From: Chara braunii | Lineage: Eukaryota; Streptophyta; Charophyceae; Charales; Characeae | Assembly: GCA_003427395.1 (NCBI GenBank) | Contig: BFEA01000037.1 | Location: 833,209-885,005, forward strand | DNA length: 51,797 nt | Direction: 5' to 3' | Shown: positions 1-10,880 of the stretch, in pieces | How the letters are laid out: each line of letters opens with the position of its first letter | How positions within the stretch are numbered: position 1 is the first letter of the stretch | Made by a program: the position numbers and the translations under genes | The notes under the pieces: model-generated | What the model saw: the letters and a program-made list of their open reading frames with translations, nothing else | Told to the model about the DNA's origin: nothing | The model's database searches: none

Positions 1-410
1 TAGATGGAAAACACTTGCATATGAAGGGAAGATCAACCGTAACATCACACAAAGTATGAACATGACAATGAGTGATTAGACTAGATGGAAAGCACTTGCA
101 TATGAAGGGAAGATCATCCGGAACATCACATGGTATTACATAGGTGAAAACAAAAATCTAATTAGGTAAGATCACCAAAGTTGAATCAAGGGTCATCTAT
201 AAAAGAAGCGCTATACTACCTACTTGTGTGAGTGTGAAAAACATCAATTTGAAGCTCCCAAATCACCAAGATTGCATCAAGTAGCATCCATGTGTGAAGC
301 GCTACACTACCTGTTAGTGTGTGTGTGAAAGTCACAAGTTTGAAGCTCCCAAATCATCAAGATTGCATAAGAAGCACCCATGTGTGAAGCGCTACACTAC
401 CTTGCACAAT
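1..410. repeat. Degenerate tandem repeats, about 81 and 91 bp units
   Basis: Two arrays are visible. The first has a unit of about 81 bp: TAGATGGAAA recurs at 1 and 82. The second has a unit of about 90-92 bp: GAAGCGCTA recurs near 204, 296 and 386, each followed by a segment holding TTTGAAGC and AAATCA. The second period matches the 91-bp array at 29640-31375, and both arrays sit on the same side of a related long LTR-like repeat. No gene is seen here. Confidence 0.7.
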
Positions 411-660
411 CCTCTCTTGGCTATAGCTTCCTTCTTCTCCAAGCCCTTCTTTCCTCCTCCCTTGTTTTCTCTCAGGCTATGGCAAGCTCCCCCAGCTATA
501 GATATGGAGTCCTCCCCTCTAGGAGGGCTAATGGAGCTCCTCTAGCCTCTCCTCGTCTCCTACACCCAGGAGGGATATGGCGGATCACCTTCCAAGTGTC
601 TCTCATACCATCACTATCCTCTAGAGTCCTCTCCACTACCTCCTAGTCTCCTCAAAGCTC

Positions 661-780
661 TCCCACTCTCACTCCAAGTGCAGAGGTGCTCTTGTGGACT
701 CACTTGGCACTAGCATGGGTTCCTCCCCTCTCACTCCAAGTGCAGAGGTGCTCTTGTGGACTCACTTGGGCAGCATGGGC
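661..780. repeat. 60-bp direct duplication
   Basis: The block CTCTCACTCCAAGTGCAGAG, continuing to CTCACTTGG, occurs twice in a row about 60 bp apart inside the long LTR-like repeat. The corresponding part of the 31.5 kb copy has it once in degenerate form. Confidence 0.75.
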
Positions 781-3574
781 ACTCCTCATGCAAATGTGAG
801 AGTGGCGGACTGCATCCTCAGCTTATGTAGGCTGAAACCAGCAGTCCGGCCAGCCCATGAGCCTCCCCATGAGCCTTGAGGTGAACCGAGGTACCCCCAA
901 GGCAAAATTCCTTCACTAGGCCCTCCTGGAGGTACCTGGGCCTCATTTTGGCCAAGTGCGTAAAGTCCAAGTGGTTGGTACCAACTCGGACTGCCTCTTG
1001 GCCTACCCCGGCCTCTTTTTCATTGCTCAAATATTGCCCCCTAGGGTCCTAATGCCCAAGGGGCAGCAATACTTGAAAGAAAAAGGCCTTGTGGTCCTTT
1101 TTCTCAATTTTTTTAAGTTTCGGCGTCTTTTGAGTAGGCCGGAGCATTTTTCTATATGGCGGCACATTTTCAGCCTTGGATCTGGCTGAGATCCAAGGCC
1201 AGCAATAATCCGAGTTACCCCCTAGTAGCCCTTGCTTCAATTTTGAGCCCCTAAGTCCAGTTTTTCAATTTTGGCGCATCTGGTTCTCTTTTTGGGCCAA
1301 ATGCACTGTTTTGTCTGTTTCCCTCTTTTGTTTCTTTCCATTTTGGGTTGCCACCTCATTCCGGAGCTAGCCGTTTTGAGCTGGCCCACAAAAAACGGCT
1401 AGTTCCTCTTTACCATGAGATCTGATCTCAGATCCATAGTCCAAAAAAAAATCGGCCACTTCCTTTTGCATTTTCTCTCATTTTCAGCTTTTTAATTCAG
1501 ATTTTATTGAGATATGGCCCTCTGCAATCTGGATTGCCCTCCCTCATTCTAGGAGGGATGAGGTCACTGTTGGGACCTGCCAGTCCCTACTGTGCAGGTC
1601 CCAGTAGGCCGACACATTCTCCTCCACTCTTTTCTCCCTCTTTGTCTCATTCTCCCTCCTTTTTTTCTCATTTTCCTTTCTTTTTCTTTTATTTCTGTTG
1701 TGACAAGTGTTAAACTGCTGTGCACCCTCTTTCTAGGCCCTAGGGCCTCATTCAAGGCCAGGTTCATGACTGTTACATGACCGTTACATCTCGCATTCCA
1801 ATAATGGCAACCCCATGTTCCTAGGGGGCTCCATTTTGCTCCCGTTTGCCCAATTCTGAGCCCCTTTTGCTCCGATTTTCTAAGGGCAGCCTTTTGCTCA
1901 TGTTGAGCCTCTCAAGGCTCTATTTCCTTATGCCTAGTTAGTCCGAGATATCCCGGACTGCTGGGCAGCCTTCCCAACACCCTTATTCCACTTTTCTTTC
2001 TCCCATGGCTCCCTCACTTACTCCCACTAGTACTAGTGGTGCTAATATTTTCCACTGTCTACATCCTTGATCTCGACGGTGCCACTTGCTTGCACAATTA
2101 TTCCTTGTGTTTGCTCATGGTTCCCTTGGGACATCCCAAGTCCCCGCCATTTTTCTGCATGCTAGCTCTATTTCCTTGTCCCGCCTGCGGTCCCGCCGGC
2201 GGTAGTCCCGTTTTTCCATTTTTTATTATTTGGACCCATTTGGTCCCCGACAAGATTCTGGACGGCGTCCGATTTTTATTTTTGGGCCCCCTTACCCTTG
2301 GTGGTCCCATCATCTCTACATGTGTGCTGATTTTTCTAGGCCGTGAGATCTCATCTCACGGTTGCCGTTTACCGTCTTTACTTGCCCTTGCCGAAATTGC
2401 TCCTTTCTAGCCTTCCGGGCTTGCCGTAGCCCATTTCCCCTTGGCCTTGGCATCCTCATGCAGTCCGTAGTTTCTCGGACTTCAGTCATGGCTATTTTCC
2501 ATACCCACAGCCCCACAACTTGCCCCATGTTGAAAGAAAATGAAGCGTTAAATTTTCGAGTGCATCCGGGCTCAATATTGGCTCCGGATGCACCTAGAAC
2601 ATGTGTTTTCTCTCTCCCATGCAGTCCGTTGCAACTCGGACTGCAATGGGGGTCAATTCCTTAGCCCCAATGCCCCACAACTAGCCCTTACTCAAAAGAA
2701 AAAGAAACGGTCAACTCCCAAGTGCATCCGACCTTTATTTTGGCTCCGGATGTACCTAAAACATGTGTTTCTCCTCATGCATGTATTCCGTTTTATTCCG
2801 GTTGCAAGAGGCCTTGATTTTCTTTGATTTTCTCTGCAAAAATCAAACAAAATCCAAGTCCTTTGTAATTGCCAAATTCCAGAATGAATCTGGTCCCGGA
2901 TGAATCTCCCCAAGTGACCGTTTTTGACCGTTAAGGCCTTTGTCTCTTTTCTTTTATTTTCTTTTCTTCTCCTTTCTTGGACAGTAGGGACCTGCCAGTC
3001 CCTACCTATGGCAGTTCCTACCGACGGCCAACTCACTCACTCCCTCTCACTCTTTTTGTCTTATTCTCCCCCATTTTCTTTTATTATTATTATTATTTTT
3101 TTTTTTAGCATGCCAAGTGTCAAGTGGTCGTTAAGGCCCTTTTCTAGCCTCTTCCTCTTAGTTTTGGCCCTCCCAACGCCCAAGGTGCAGTCTGTTATTT
3201 CTCTGACTGCAATAATGGCCTTCCCATGCCCATGGGAGCCTCCTTTTACTCCTACACTTCTCCCACAATGGTCCCTCCTACTCCGATTTTCTCCCGGAGG
3301 GCTATTTTTTACATGGGGTCTTATTTGACTCTATTTTCTTGGGGGAGGCTGATCCGAGATTTTTCAGATTGCTCCCATGCCTCCCACTTCAGTTTTCTTT
3401 ACTTTTCCTTTTCCTTTTGGCCTCCCCGTTTGTCACCACTAGTACTTGCACTAGTGGTGCTAATATTCTTGGTCGTCAAGATGTCGATCTTGACGGTGCA
3501 CCTTGCATTTATTATTTTTCCCTCATGTGGTGCCGCCGTTTCTTCTTGGGACTTTCACATGTCCACGCCACTTG

Positions 3575-3674
3575 TCCCGTCGGTGGTCCCCGACACTTAG
3601 TCCCGTCGGTGGTCCCCGACACTTAGTCCCATCGGTGGTCCCCGACACTTAGTCCCGTCGGCGGTCCCCGACAC
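3575..3674. repeat. 26-bp tandem repeat, about four units
   Basis: The unit TCCCGTCGGTGGTCCCCGAC plus ACTTAG starts at 3575, 3601, 3627 and 3653, with one substitution in unit 3 and one in unit 4. It lies in the part of the LTR-like repeat that would be U3 on the minus strand. The matching region of the E2 LTR (34700-35080) carries more divergent GGTCCC/CCGGCAC repeats. Confidence 0.85.
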
Positions 3675-4413
3675 ATTTCGCCCCGGACGCCATTATTTTT
3701 ACTTAGTCCCACGTGGCCCTGGGTGCCTTTCCCCGAGGTGTCCCATGCCCCTTGGGCGTCTCGTCGCCCCATCGCGACCCCTCTCCTTAGTCTTTCCTCG
3801 CGCCTTGTGCGTGCTGATCTCTTTGGTCGTGGGCCTCCGCTCCGAGGCTCCCGTAGGTGGCCCCCACGTTGGCCCCTCATTTCCTAGCTTCCCGCGGCTT
3901 CTGGCCGCCCATCCCTCGACTTCGTTATTCCCTTATTGATGTCGCGCTGCAATTGCTAGTTCAAAGGGTCCTTTGGATGTAGTCTTATTGCATTCCGATG
4001 GCCCCCCCGGCCACCTGCTATGTTCTATGTGCCCCTGTTCTTGCGCTCGCTCGCTTGCCGCCGCTTAGTTCTTTCCCCCGGTGATTCTCTCCTCGGGGCA
4101 TCACTCCCTTCTGCAGCCTAATCCTTTGTCTTTTCTCTCTCCTGCTTCCTCACTCCATATTTCTCTGTTGTGCATAAATTGTCTGTATTCAATCTCTTGA
4201 GTGATGGGAAGTTATTCGCGACCCACCAGTCCTGACAACGGGCCGGATTAGAGAGGGTGGAGGAGGTTCGCGTGAGCGGAGGGCGTAGGGGGAGGTTTGC
4301 GATAGAAGGCAACGGGCGGCGCTAGTAAATCGAGCGCGGGCGCCGTCAAAGGGGGAGGGGTGGTTCGGATCCAGGGTGGCCGAATGAGAAGGGAAGGGAG
4401 GGGGGTTAGAAGA

Positions 4414-4450
4414 ACCCTGAACCCTAGAAAAACCCTAAGAAAACCCTAAC
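4414..4450. promoter_or_regulatory. Telo-box cluster (AAACCCTAA x2)
   Basis: AAACCCTAA is present exactly at 4430-4438 and 4441-4449, preceded by two degenerate ACCCT units. This is either a short interstitial remnant of the plant telomere repeat (TTTAGGG) or a pair of telo-boxes, which in plants bind Myb/Trb-type proteins near promoters. No gene start is recognised next to it. Confidence 0.45.
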
Positions 4451-4609
4451 CGGAGTTTGAGTGGTTAGGGTAGGGTACCGGTGACCTAATCAAGAAAATA
4501 AAATAGCAAGCATAGGGGGGGAAGGCGGGAGGAAAAAATAAAGAAACAGCAAAATTTCAAGAGAAAATGAAAAATGTGAAGACAGAAGTAATATTTATTT
4601 TTTTAGAAT

Positions 4610-4654
4610 TTTCGGCAGCATTTCCCTACCCCCTATGGGGTCAAGAATGTGCCA
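4610..4654. repeat. 48-nt palindromic repeat, degenerate copy
   Basis: It begins TTTCGGCAGCATTTCC and has the central ACCCCCTATGGGGTCA, but its right end is GTGCCAAG instead of TGCCGAAA, so the terminal inverted repeat is eroded compared with the copies at 5862 and 5937. Confidence 0.7.
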
Positions 4655-5861
4655 AGGGAAAGGAGAGGCCAAGATAAGCACACTAGGTTTCGAAATGCCG
4701 CAAATTTAAAAAATTCAGAAAATAAATAAAGAAATAGTAAATAAATAAATAAATTGCAAGGAACATGAATGTGGACGAAGCACAGAAATCCAAACTGCAA
4801 AATCACACTGAAGTCCGAGTAGTCAAAGCAAGAGCAGATAGCACAATGGAACCAAGTAACCATCCATTTAAGAACGATACAGCAGAATCGTGAGTCAGTG
4901 TCCAAGCCCAATCGGGCAACACCAACCACATAAGCCAACGTAGCTCTCTCTCTTGAATGGCGCCAGGCGCCCTATCTACTCTACAGCCTATCACTACAAC
5001 TACAGCATGGAAGCAACCAGACAACTTGACGACCAGCAAGTGATGACGTCAACACCAATGCCGACCTCCTCTCCACCAGGTACGTCTCTCTCTTCCCCTC
5101 ACTTTCCCTGGTTATCCCACACAGCGCCCTTCACCTTCCGAAGAACCACCTTCGCCTTTCACCTCCTCTGCGCCCACAGGCAGCCCGGCTATGGCCGCCA
5201 GCGCCCTGCGCCCTACCGCTTAGCGCCAGCCTGCCTCTACCTCAGCCTAGCGCAGCGTAGTACCAGCGCAGCACCTCGCAGTGCTTCAGCGTGCCGGCAT
5301 TGCTCGCAATGGCCAAGATCCCTGCCCACTCGCCCTCTCTGCCTATATGCCAGTGTTGCGTGTGGGCGATCTCCCTTGAGCCTGCGGCTGGGCCCCAGTA
5401 CCTGTACCCAGGCCCAATGCGGTTGGGGCCCACGAAATACAGTTGCGCCTCTTTCATCAAAGCCTGCGTCCAGATTCAGATAGTGGACCGGTTTCCCATT
5501 GGCATTTTCGGCCTCTATATCCAACATGCAATGTCGGCCTCACGTTTATGTGCCCAGGGACCTAACCAATTTGGGGGCCCTAGTCTTTCTGCATTTGCAG
5601 AGATCCGGTACTCGGTGCACTCCAACCAACTGGCGTGCGGCAACTGTATGGACCCCACTTCGTGAAATGTTTGAACAAAGGGGCTCTCGTTGATTTGCTG
5701 GCCCGCCTTCACTTAGGACGGGCACGAGGCTTGCTGGGGGCCTCAACCCTGAACATGTACATCACGACAAGGTCCCTTTGAGGGCTCAATCCTCACAAAA
5801 TAAGTAAATAAATAAGTAGATGAGGAGGTAGAGAGAAATGAAGAATCTGATTTTTCAAAAA

Positions 5862-5909
5862 TTTCGGCAGCATTTCGTTACCCCCCTGGGGTCAAAATGT
5901 GTGCCGAAA
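5862..5909. repeat. 48-nt palindromic repeat
   Basis: Perfect 8-bp terminal inverted repeats TTTCGGCA/TGCCGAAA enclose an inner inverted pair CCCC/GGGG around position 5885. The whole could fold into a hairpin with an interior loop. Confidence 0.8.
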
Positions 5910-5936
5910 AGGCTAAGTGAAAGAAAAAATAGAAAA

Positions 5937-5984
5937 TTTCGGCAGCACTTCGTTACCCCCACGGGGTCAAAATGTGTGCCGAAA
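5937..5984. repeat. 48-nt palindromic repeat, second tandem copy
   Basis: This copy starts 75 bp after the previous one with the same ends TTTCGGCA/TGCCGAAA and inner CCCCC/GGGG. It differs at a few loop positions. Confidence 0.8.
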
Positions 5985-6127
5985 GCAAGAATGACCAACT
6001 CCTAATCAGATTTAAGGGTGCAGCCAAGAAATTCAAATTTTCAAAATAAATAAATAAAAAATAAAATAAGTCAGAAAATGAGAGAGGAGGAGGGGGGAAT
6101 AAGATAATTCAAACTTTGGGAGAAAAG

Positions 6128-7127
6128 TGCAGTAACCCTGTTCAGAAGCAGCTTGGGGCCCAGAACTCGGCCCCAGGCCACGCAGACCTGAGTCGGTCTG
6201 CACTGGGTTGTGTGACCTAGACACGCCCAGGCCTGAGTCTGTTGCGTTTGGCTGTGTGACCAAACGCTGCACACTAGAAATTCAAGGGTCAAAGTCAACT
6301 GTAGAGTCAAAGGTACCGTGCCCAGGCCCTTGGTTGGATACACTCACTTGTTGTGTGCAGGTACCCAGACAGCATCCAGGCCGGAGGGAATTCGGTTGCA
6401 GACCAATCTGGGCCCTCGTTCACATTGAGATCTCGACGGCTGAGTGACGCAGCATCCGGGGTCCAGACCCCGTGTCAACGCTACATAAGCGCTGACCTCC
6501 TGGCTTTGACATTCATTCATTCTGTCTTGCGTTGACGCTGACTTCATGCGTTGACGACAACGCTGGCTCGACCTGCGACGCTGGCTGGACGCTGGCTATG
6601 CCGGCATTGTGATTTCGGCAATGCGCTGCTTGTCCAGCATGGTGGCTGGCTTGCACCTGTCTTCTTGGTATGCTGACGTGGCAGCTACCACGCGCTGTTG
6701 CTGACGTGGCTACTGCCACGTGTATACTGCTGATGTGGAGAGGCTACGGACTTGTATTGCTGTTCTGAAGATCGTCATTCTGGAGAAGATCAGGACTGTG
6801 GAGGATCGTGATACGTACCTGTTGTCTTCATGTCGACATTGCTCCAACGCTGATAAGATACTGATTAGACATGCCACGTGGCACATTGTAGAAGGACTTC
6901 ATTCAGACTATTGATTCTTGAGGTGTTGATTGAGGAGGGAGCCCGAAGTAGGAGTGGGCATTGTACTTTCCTCTCCCATGTCTAATCTCCCTCCTCTCTC
7001 TTCGTCTGTGTATGATTTCCTCATCCCATTCTGTCTGGTTACGATTTTGATTATTGGTAATTATCAGCGGCTCGATATTCTGGACTTGGATTGTTGACGA
7101 GTATCTTCACGATCTGGGTTCATTGCA
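6128..7127 (+). repeat. E1 5' LTR
   Basis: It is bounded by TGCAGTAACC at 6128 and CATTGCA ending at 7127, and aligns along its length with 13767-14862. It contains two TGACGTGGC motifs (6674, 6702) and two units of a 19-bp repeat (6562-6598) that is expanded in the 3' LTR. No strong TATA box is seen; CTACATAAGC at 6481 is the nearest candidate and is conserved in the other LTR. Confidence 0.9.
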
Positions 7128-7130
7128 ATT

Positions 7131-7143
7131 TGGTATCGGAGCA
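7131..7143 (+). other. E1 primer-binding site, initiator-Met tRNA type
   Basis: TGGTATCGGAGCA lies 3 nt after the LTR end. The usual plant iMet primer site begins TGGTATCAGAGC, so this differs by one base. The same variant, TGGTATCGGAGC, follows the E4 LTR at 21933, so the variant is probably family-typical or tRNA-specific and not decay. Confidence 0.85.
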
Positions 7144-8264
7144 GTTCTCCTGACGACGACATTGTATACATGTGCACGCGCCAGGTGACGTGCAGGTAAG
7201 TGTAATGCACACGTGACTTGAGTAGGTGATGACGTGGCGAGAAGACATTGCCAGGGGTGTTGACGTGGCACAGGCTTCACTAGTGAGAAGACATTGTCGA
7301 GGGTGCTGACGTGGCACAGACTTCACTTGCGAGAAGACATTGTCGGGGGTGCTGACGAGGTACCGACTTCATTGGCGAGAAGAGATCCTTACCAGGCTGC
7401 TGACATGGCAGTAGGGACCGTGACCAGGGATACCGCATGCCAGCCAGGATTGTGATAGTGACGTGGTATCGCGATCCCATGCTGACGTGGCACATATAGT
7501 GTTGCGTTTGAAGACCCTGTTGATTGCTGATGTGGCAGTTCTTGTGCTGTTGACACGTGACAGGGTCGACTGCAGATGCTGGCGTGGCTTTGGGGAACAA
7601 GACTAACTGCTGACGTGGCTGGAAAGAGTCATCACACCTGTCTTATGAGGTGGTGACTACCTGCTGACGTGGCAACAGACCCTGTGGCTAACGTGGCATG
7701 ATCTGACTAGCTGGACGGTGACGGCATCTCAACATGACGCGCGGAAGTGGCACGTGGCGAGGATCAGACTACACATTTGCTGACGTGGCATCTCGTTATT
7801 GACAGATTGGACACGGTACAAAGTGCTGACGTGGCAACATTTGCTATATTGGCGCTCCAGGGATGATAGGTGGCAGGGAGGATACTGCCAAGTAAGAGGT
7901 GCATTCTAAAGATGACGGCGGTACAACTGACTGGACTAATTACACAGTTGTAGTGCCATCTGCCACGGAGAGTGCGTGATCGCACTGACATCAAGAAGAC
8001 ACAGCAGACTGATAAAGGTTGATGACAAACTGTTTTGTGGTTGTTGTTGGCATGCTTACCTGTTGTTGTTGTATGTGGTGTTTGCGTACTTACTTGTGTG
8101 TTGTGTTTAATCACACGGGTCTGGCGCGGTATCTGTACACTAGGGCGTCATCACACAGACAAAAGAACAACAATTAGTAAAAATAGAGATCTGTTCCTTT
8201 TTATTATTTCTTTTTAGTTTTCTGTTCCACCATTGCCAATATTGTCTCAAATCTGATTTCCAAA
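7144..8264 (+). promoter_or_regulatory. E1 untranslated leader with repeated TGACGTGG motifs
   Basis: This 1.1 kb between primer site and gag has no ORF worth calling. It carries nine TGACGTGG motifs (7230, 7261, 7307, 7459, 7483, 7611, 7665, 7781, 7827) and several one-base variants. A 46-bp tandem repeat beginning GAGAAGACATTG starts at 7239, 7285 and 7331. TGACGTGG has an ACGT core bound by plant bZIP factors and matches the unfolded-protein-response element consensus; binding here is inference. Confidence 0.6.
7239..7388 (+). repeat. 46-bp tandem repeat in the E1 leader
   Basis: GAGAAGACATTG recurs at 7239, 7285 and 7331, with GAGAAGAGATCC at 7377, giving just over three units of 46 bp. 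The first two units carry an intact TGACGTGGCAC and the third a mutated TGACGAGGTAC. Confidence 0.85.
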
Positions 8265-9130
8265 ATGTTTGGTGTGTGGAAATTACTTTTGTTTCTTTTT
8301 CCAATGACATTCTTGATGGGCGAAGGATCTTCCGAACTCAAGACTAGGAGACAGACGGAAACAAAGAAAGAAGAACTATTGTCTCTATGGTACCAGCTAT
8401 TGAATGATTTGCATCTGTCCGGACCGGACGCTGAACGACACGTACGTAATATATTTGATTTGCAGACGGTAGAAAACCGTCTGAAGCAAGCAATTACGGT
8501 CGCGGAAGTTGTGGTTGCCGGTGCCGAAGTGTCTAAAATGATGGCCCAGTGTCGGAAGGCACTAGACCAGTTTGCTATCAAGTAGCTGGAAGAAACCATG
8601 GAATTGTCTAGGAAAGGAGAAATCAGACCAGAAGTGACTGTGGCTACGATAGACGCAAACATCCAGCAATTAAAAGAAGCACTGACTGCGGAAGAAAGGA
8701 AGAAAGAAGAACTAGCCCGGAAACAAGAACAGGAACTGAAACGGAAACAGAAAGTAAATGAAATCAGACAAGTAATAGGAACAGAAGGGAAAGAACAAAC
8801 TGACCTGACACAGACGTTGTATCACATCATGGCTTACCTCACCTTCTTAGAAGAAAAGATTGACAAACAACAATGCCAGTTAGATGAGATTGTTGTAGGA
8901 TTGCGAACTGTCACAAACATTGTGAAAGGAAAGCATCCAGCAGGAGAAAAAGAAGAAGAGGTTAAGGAAGAAAAGAAAGAAGTCAATAAGTTAATGGGTG
9001 ATGCAATGAAGTCTGCTGTTTCTCAAGATCAGAAAACGTCTAATGGAGGAGGGAAGTCGTCTAATGGAGGAGGATCAAGTCCGTTTCTTCTCCACCGAAC
9101 ACTCCTCCTTCTTCTCCTCCCTCCTCTCCA
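8265..9130 (+). pseudogene. gag: E1 gag, N-terminal coiled-coil part
   Basis: The frame opens at ATG 8265 and runs to about 9060, broken by TAG at 8583-8585 after residue 106. The context (FAIK, stop, LEETMEL) suggests a lost Gln codon. The product is highly charged and helical, rich in Lys, Glu and Gln (about residues 125-180 of the joined frame), ending in a Gly/Ser/Asn linker (9030-9080). It matches the long coiled-coil gag N-termini of streptophyte Ty3-like elements rather than a known enzyme. A hydrophobic stretch at residues 5-20 resembles a signal peptide, but in a gag context it probably is not one. Near 9065 the frame slips: the Pro/Ser-rich linker continues in another frame before joining the capsid frame at about 9222. 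Confidence 0.7.
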
Positions 9131-9224
9131 CCTCCACAACCTCCAGCTTCTCCGAAAGGTAAGGTAAGTACGGAACCGGAGAAGCCGAAAAGAAAAGAAA
9201 AAGTGAAGATGAAATTTCCATTTT

Positions 9225-10154
9225 ATGTTTTGCAACAAGAAGGATGAGAACTTGTTGCTTTGGATCGCGGAAATTCAGACATATTGTAGCACGGCCCCTG
9301 TTGAACTTGAATCACATGTTGGTTTCTCTACCTCTTGTCTTGGGGAGGAAGCTAAGGAATGGGTATTGGTTGAAGCTAACGCTGAAGGGTTTCATGACAT
9401 TGGTGAATGGGCTAGGACATTGACCCTGAAGCAGTTCCTTAGCAAGATCAAGGAACGCTTCCTCGACGAGACAACGACCGATAAGGCCTTCGACCAGCTC
9501 ACCACCATTGGCCAGAGACATTGGACCTTTGTGGAAGCTTTGTCTCGGGAAGTTGATCGGTTGCTGCATGTTCCTGGATTGAACCTGCAAGACAACCAAG
9601 TCTTGTATATCTATTCCCGCGCTCTGCCTGAGCCTATCCGTGGACAACTCGTGGCAGAATCGAAATCCGGAAAGTACAATTATAGGCAGTTTCGCAATTT
9701 GGCTCTCCAGCGAGAGCAAATGACTTCACAGGTGAAGAACTCGTATGCCTCTGTAGTAAAGTGTGGCGGTGGAGGAGGCGCAGTCGTAGGTAAGCGGGTA
9801 CTCTGGCGCCAAAAGCGTCAGGACCACACCCTCGTCGTCTTTGATGACGATACTGTGGAGAAGTGGCCATTGGAGGCCGAGGGTGTGGCGAGCAGCAATG
9901 ATTCCGGGAAGGGGGAAGTCACTGCTGCCGTGGTCAACAAGGGGGGACCACGACCACCAGAAAAGAAGAAGAAGCCACGCTCGTTTCCCGAACATCCCGG
10001 AATTACGACCGGGAGGCCATGGGAAAAGATGGGGATATCACAGGAATTGTGGCAAGAACGGATGAACAATGCACAATGTTTAAAGTGTGGTATTGCGGAA
10101 CAAGTGATTGCCTGGTGCCCACTCATCCGTAACCCAAAAGCGAGCAGCCAGTAG
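9225..10154 (+). pseudogene. gag: E1 gag, capsid and nucleocapsid
   Basis: A 309-aa frame holds the Ty3-type capsid core: WIAEIQTYC near residue 14, a helix-rich middle with FLSKIKERFLD (about 79-89), and the LPEPIRGQL block (about 142-150). The capsid packages the element RNA in cytoplasmic particles. Near the end a zinc knuckle CLKCGIAEQVIAWC has the CX2CX4-X-X4C spacing but Gln in place of the zinc-binding His, which should weaken or abolish metal binding. The frame stops at TAG 10152-10154; the Pro-rich link to protease continues in another frame through about 10200, so at least two frameshifts separate gag from pol. Confidence 0.8.
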
Positions 10155-10187
10155 GAGTAGCATCTGCTCCTCCTGAGTTAAAAGGGT

Positions 10188-10694
10188 TTGGACCAAGAAG
10201 AAGGTAAGGCGCCTACGATCCCTTCCAACCCTTTGACTTGCACGGCAGAGGATGGTTCTTCCTCGGCCCATCGTCCAGAACACCCTGAACCTGTCTTATG
10301 CATTGTCTCTCTGGACGACTCTCTTGACGAGCTTGGTAACGAGTTGTTGGCATTACGAAGCTCGTGGGCTAAGAAAGCAAAGTCTAAGGGTGACCTACTA
10401 CTCGCGGACGTAGAAATTGCACATACCCGCTCAGGTGCTCTGTTGGACTCAGGATCCACGCGATCCTACATATCCGAGAAAGCAATCCGCAAATTGCATA
10501 TCGGAATGAAGGTAAAGAATTTGTCTCGACCAATCACGTCTATCTTAGCTGACAAAAACACGATCACTGTCTCACAATATGTTGATCGTGTGACGTGTCG
10601 ATTCCGTACCAAGGAAGGAAAAAAGATTATTCACGAGGTTTCCTTCCTTGTAGAAAAAAAGTTACCTTTTGATTTGATTCTGGGAATGGACTAG
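10188..10694 (+). pseudogene. E1 protease domain (retropepsin-like)
   Basis: The frame carries the aspartic protease active site LLDSGSTRSYIS (catalytic Asp near residue 87) and the downstream FDLILGMD, the typical ILGMDW flap-end motif. The enzyme would cut the gag-pol polyprotein and acts as a dimer. The frame ends at TAG 10692-10694 directly after GMD, where the family has Trp, so TGG to TAG is the likely change. The same frame continues (HEEAN) and meets another TAG at 10872-10874 before the RT. It shares frame with gag residues from 9225, but two compensating shifts lie between. Confidence 0.85.
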
Positions 10695-10880
10695 CACGAG
10701 GAAGCCAACCCAAATATCAATTTCAAAGAGAAGATTGTGCAATTGCGAGATGCACACTCTGAATTGAAACCTATCAAACTGTATCATAAGTCTGGCTCTG
10801 ACTCTAGTCTGTCTTTCTGTTGTATGAGTTATCCAACATTCAGATCGATGGTTTCAAAGAAAAGGTTGGAATAGGAAGTA

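Larger units (their letters stand above)
410..4238 (-). repeat. Long LTR-like repeat, divergent relative of the E2 LTR
   Basis: This non-coding stretch aligns by eye with 31580-35540 and with 50950-51797 (shared blocks include GGAGGTACCT-like, CCTCATTTTGGCCA and GGGACCTGCC). Read on the minus strand it begins TGTCAGGACTGG at 4238, matching TGTCGGGACTGG at 35540, where a polypurine tract abuts the LTR. DNA beyond 4238 does not resemble the E2 interior, so this is a solo or truncated LTR, or an LTR of an element whose body is missing. It holds an internal duplication (about 1560-2100 versus 2980-3500), a 60-bp duplication at 661-780 and a 26-bp array at 3575-3674. The ORFs inside it show no family resemblance. 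Confidence 0.6.
4239..6127. other. Non-coding spacer between the LTR-like repeat and E1
   Basis: No ORF here resembles a known protein. The stretch holds a GA-rich segment, two telo-boxes near 4430-4449, an A-rich segment (4480-4780) and three copies of a short palindrome (4610, 5862, 5937). The part at 4950-5750 is GC-richer with ORFs up to 176 aa on plus, but these are low-complexity (Ser, Pro, Arg, Ala) with overlapping rivals on the other strand, so I do not call them. Confidence 0.5.

Noticed and set aside
4421-4500. Chromosome end
   Set aside because: Only two exact telomere-like words occur, and unrelated sequence continues on both sides.
8265-8330. Signal peptide at the start of E1 gag
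   Set aside because: A hydrophobic run is visible, but gag is cytoplasmic and no other membrane or secretion feature follows.
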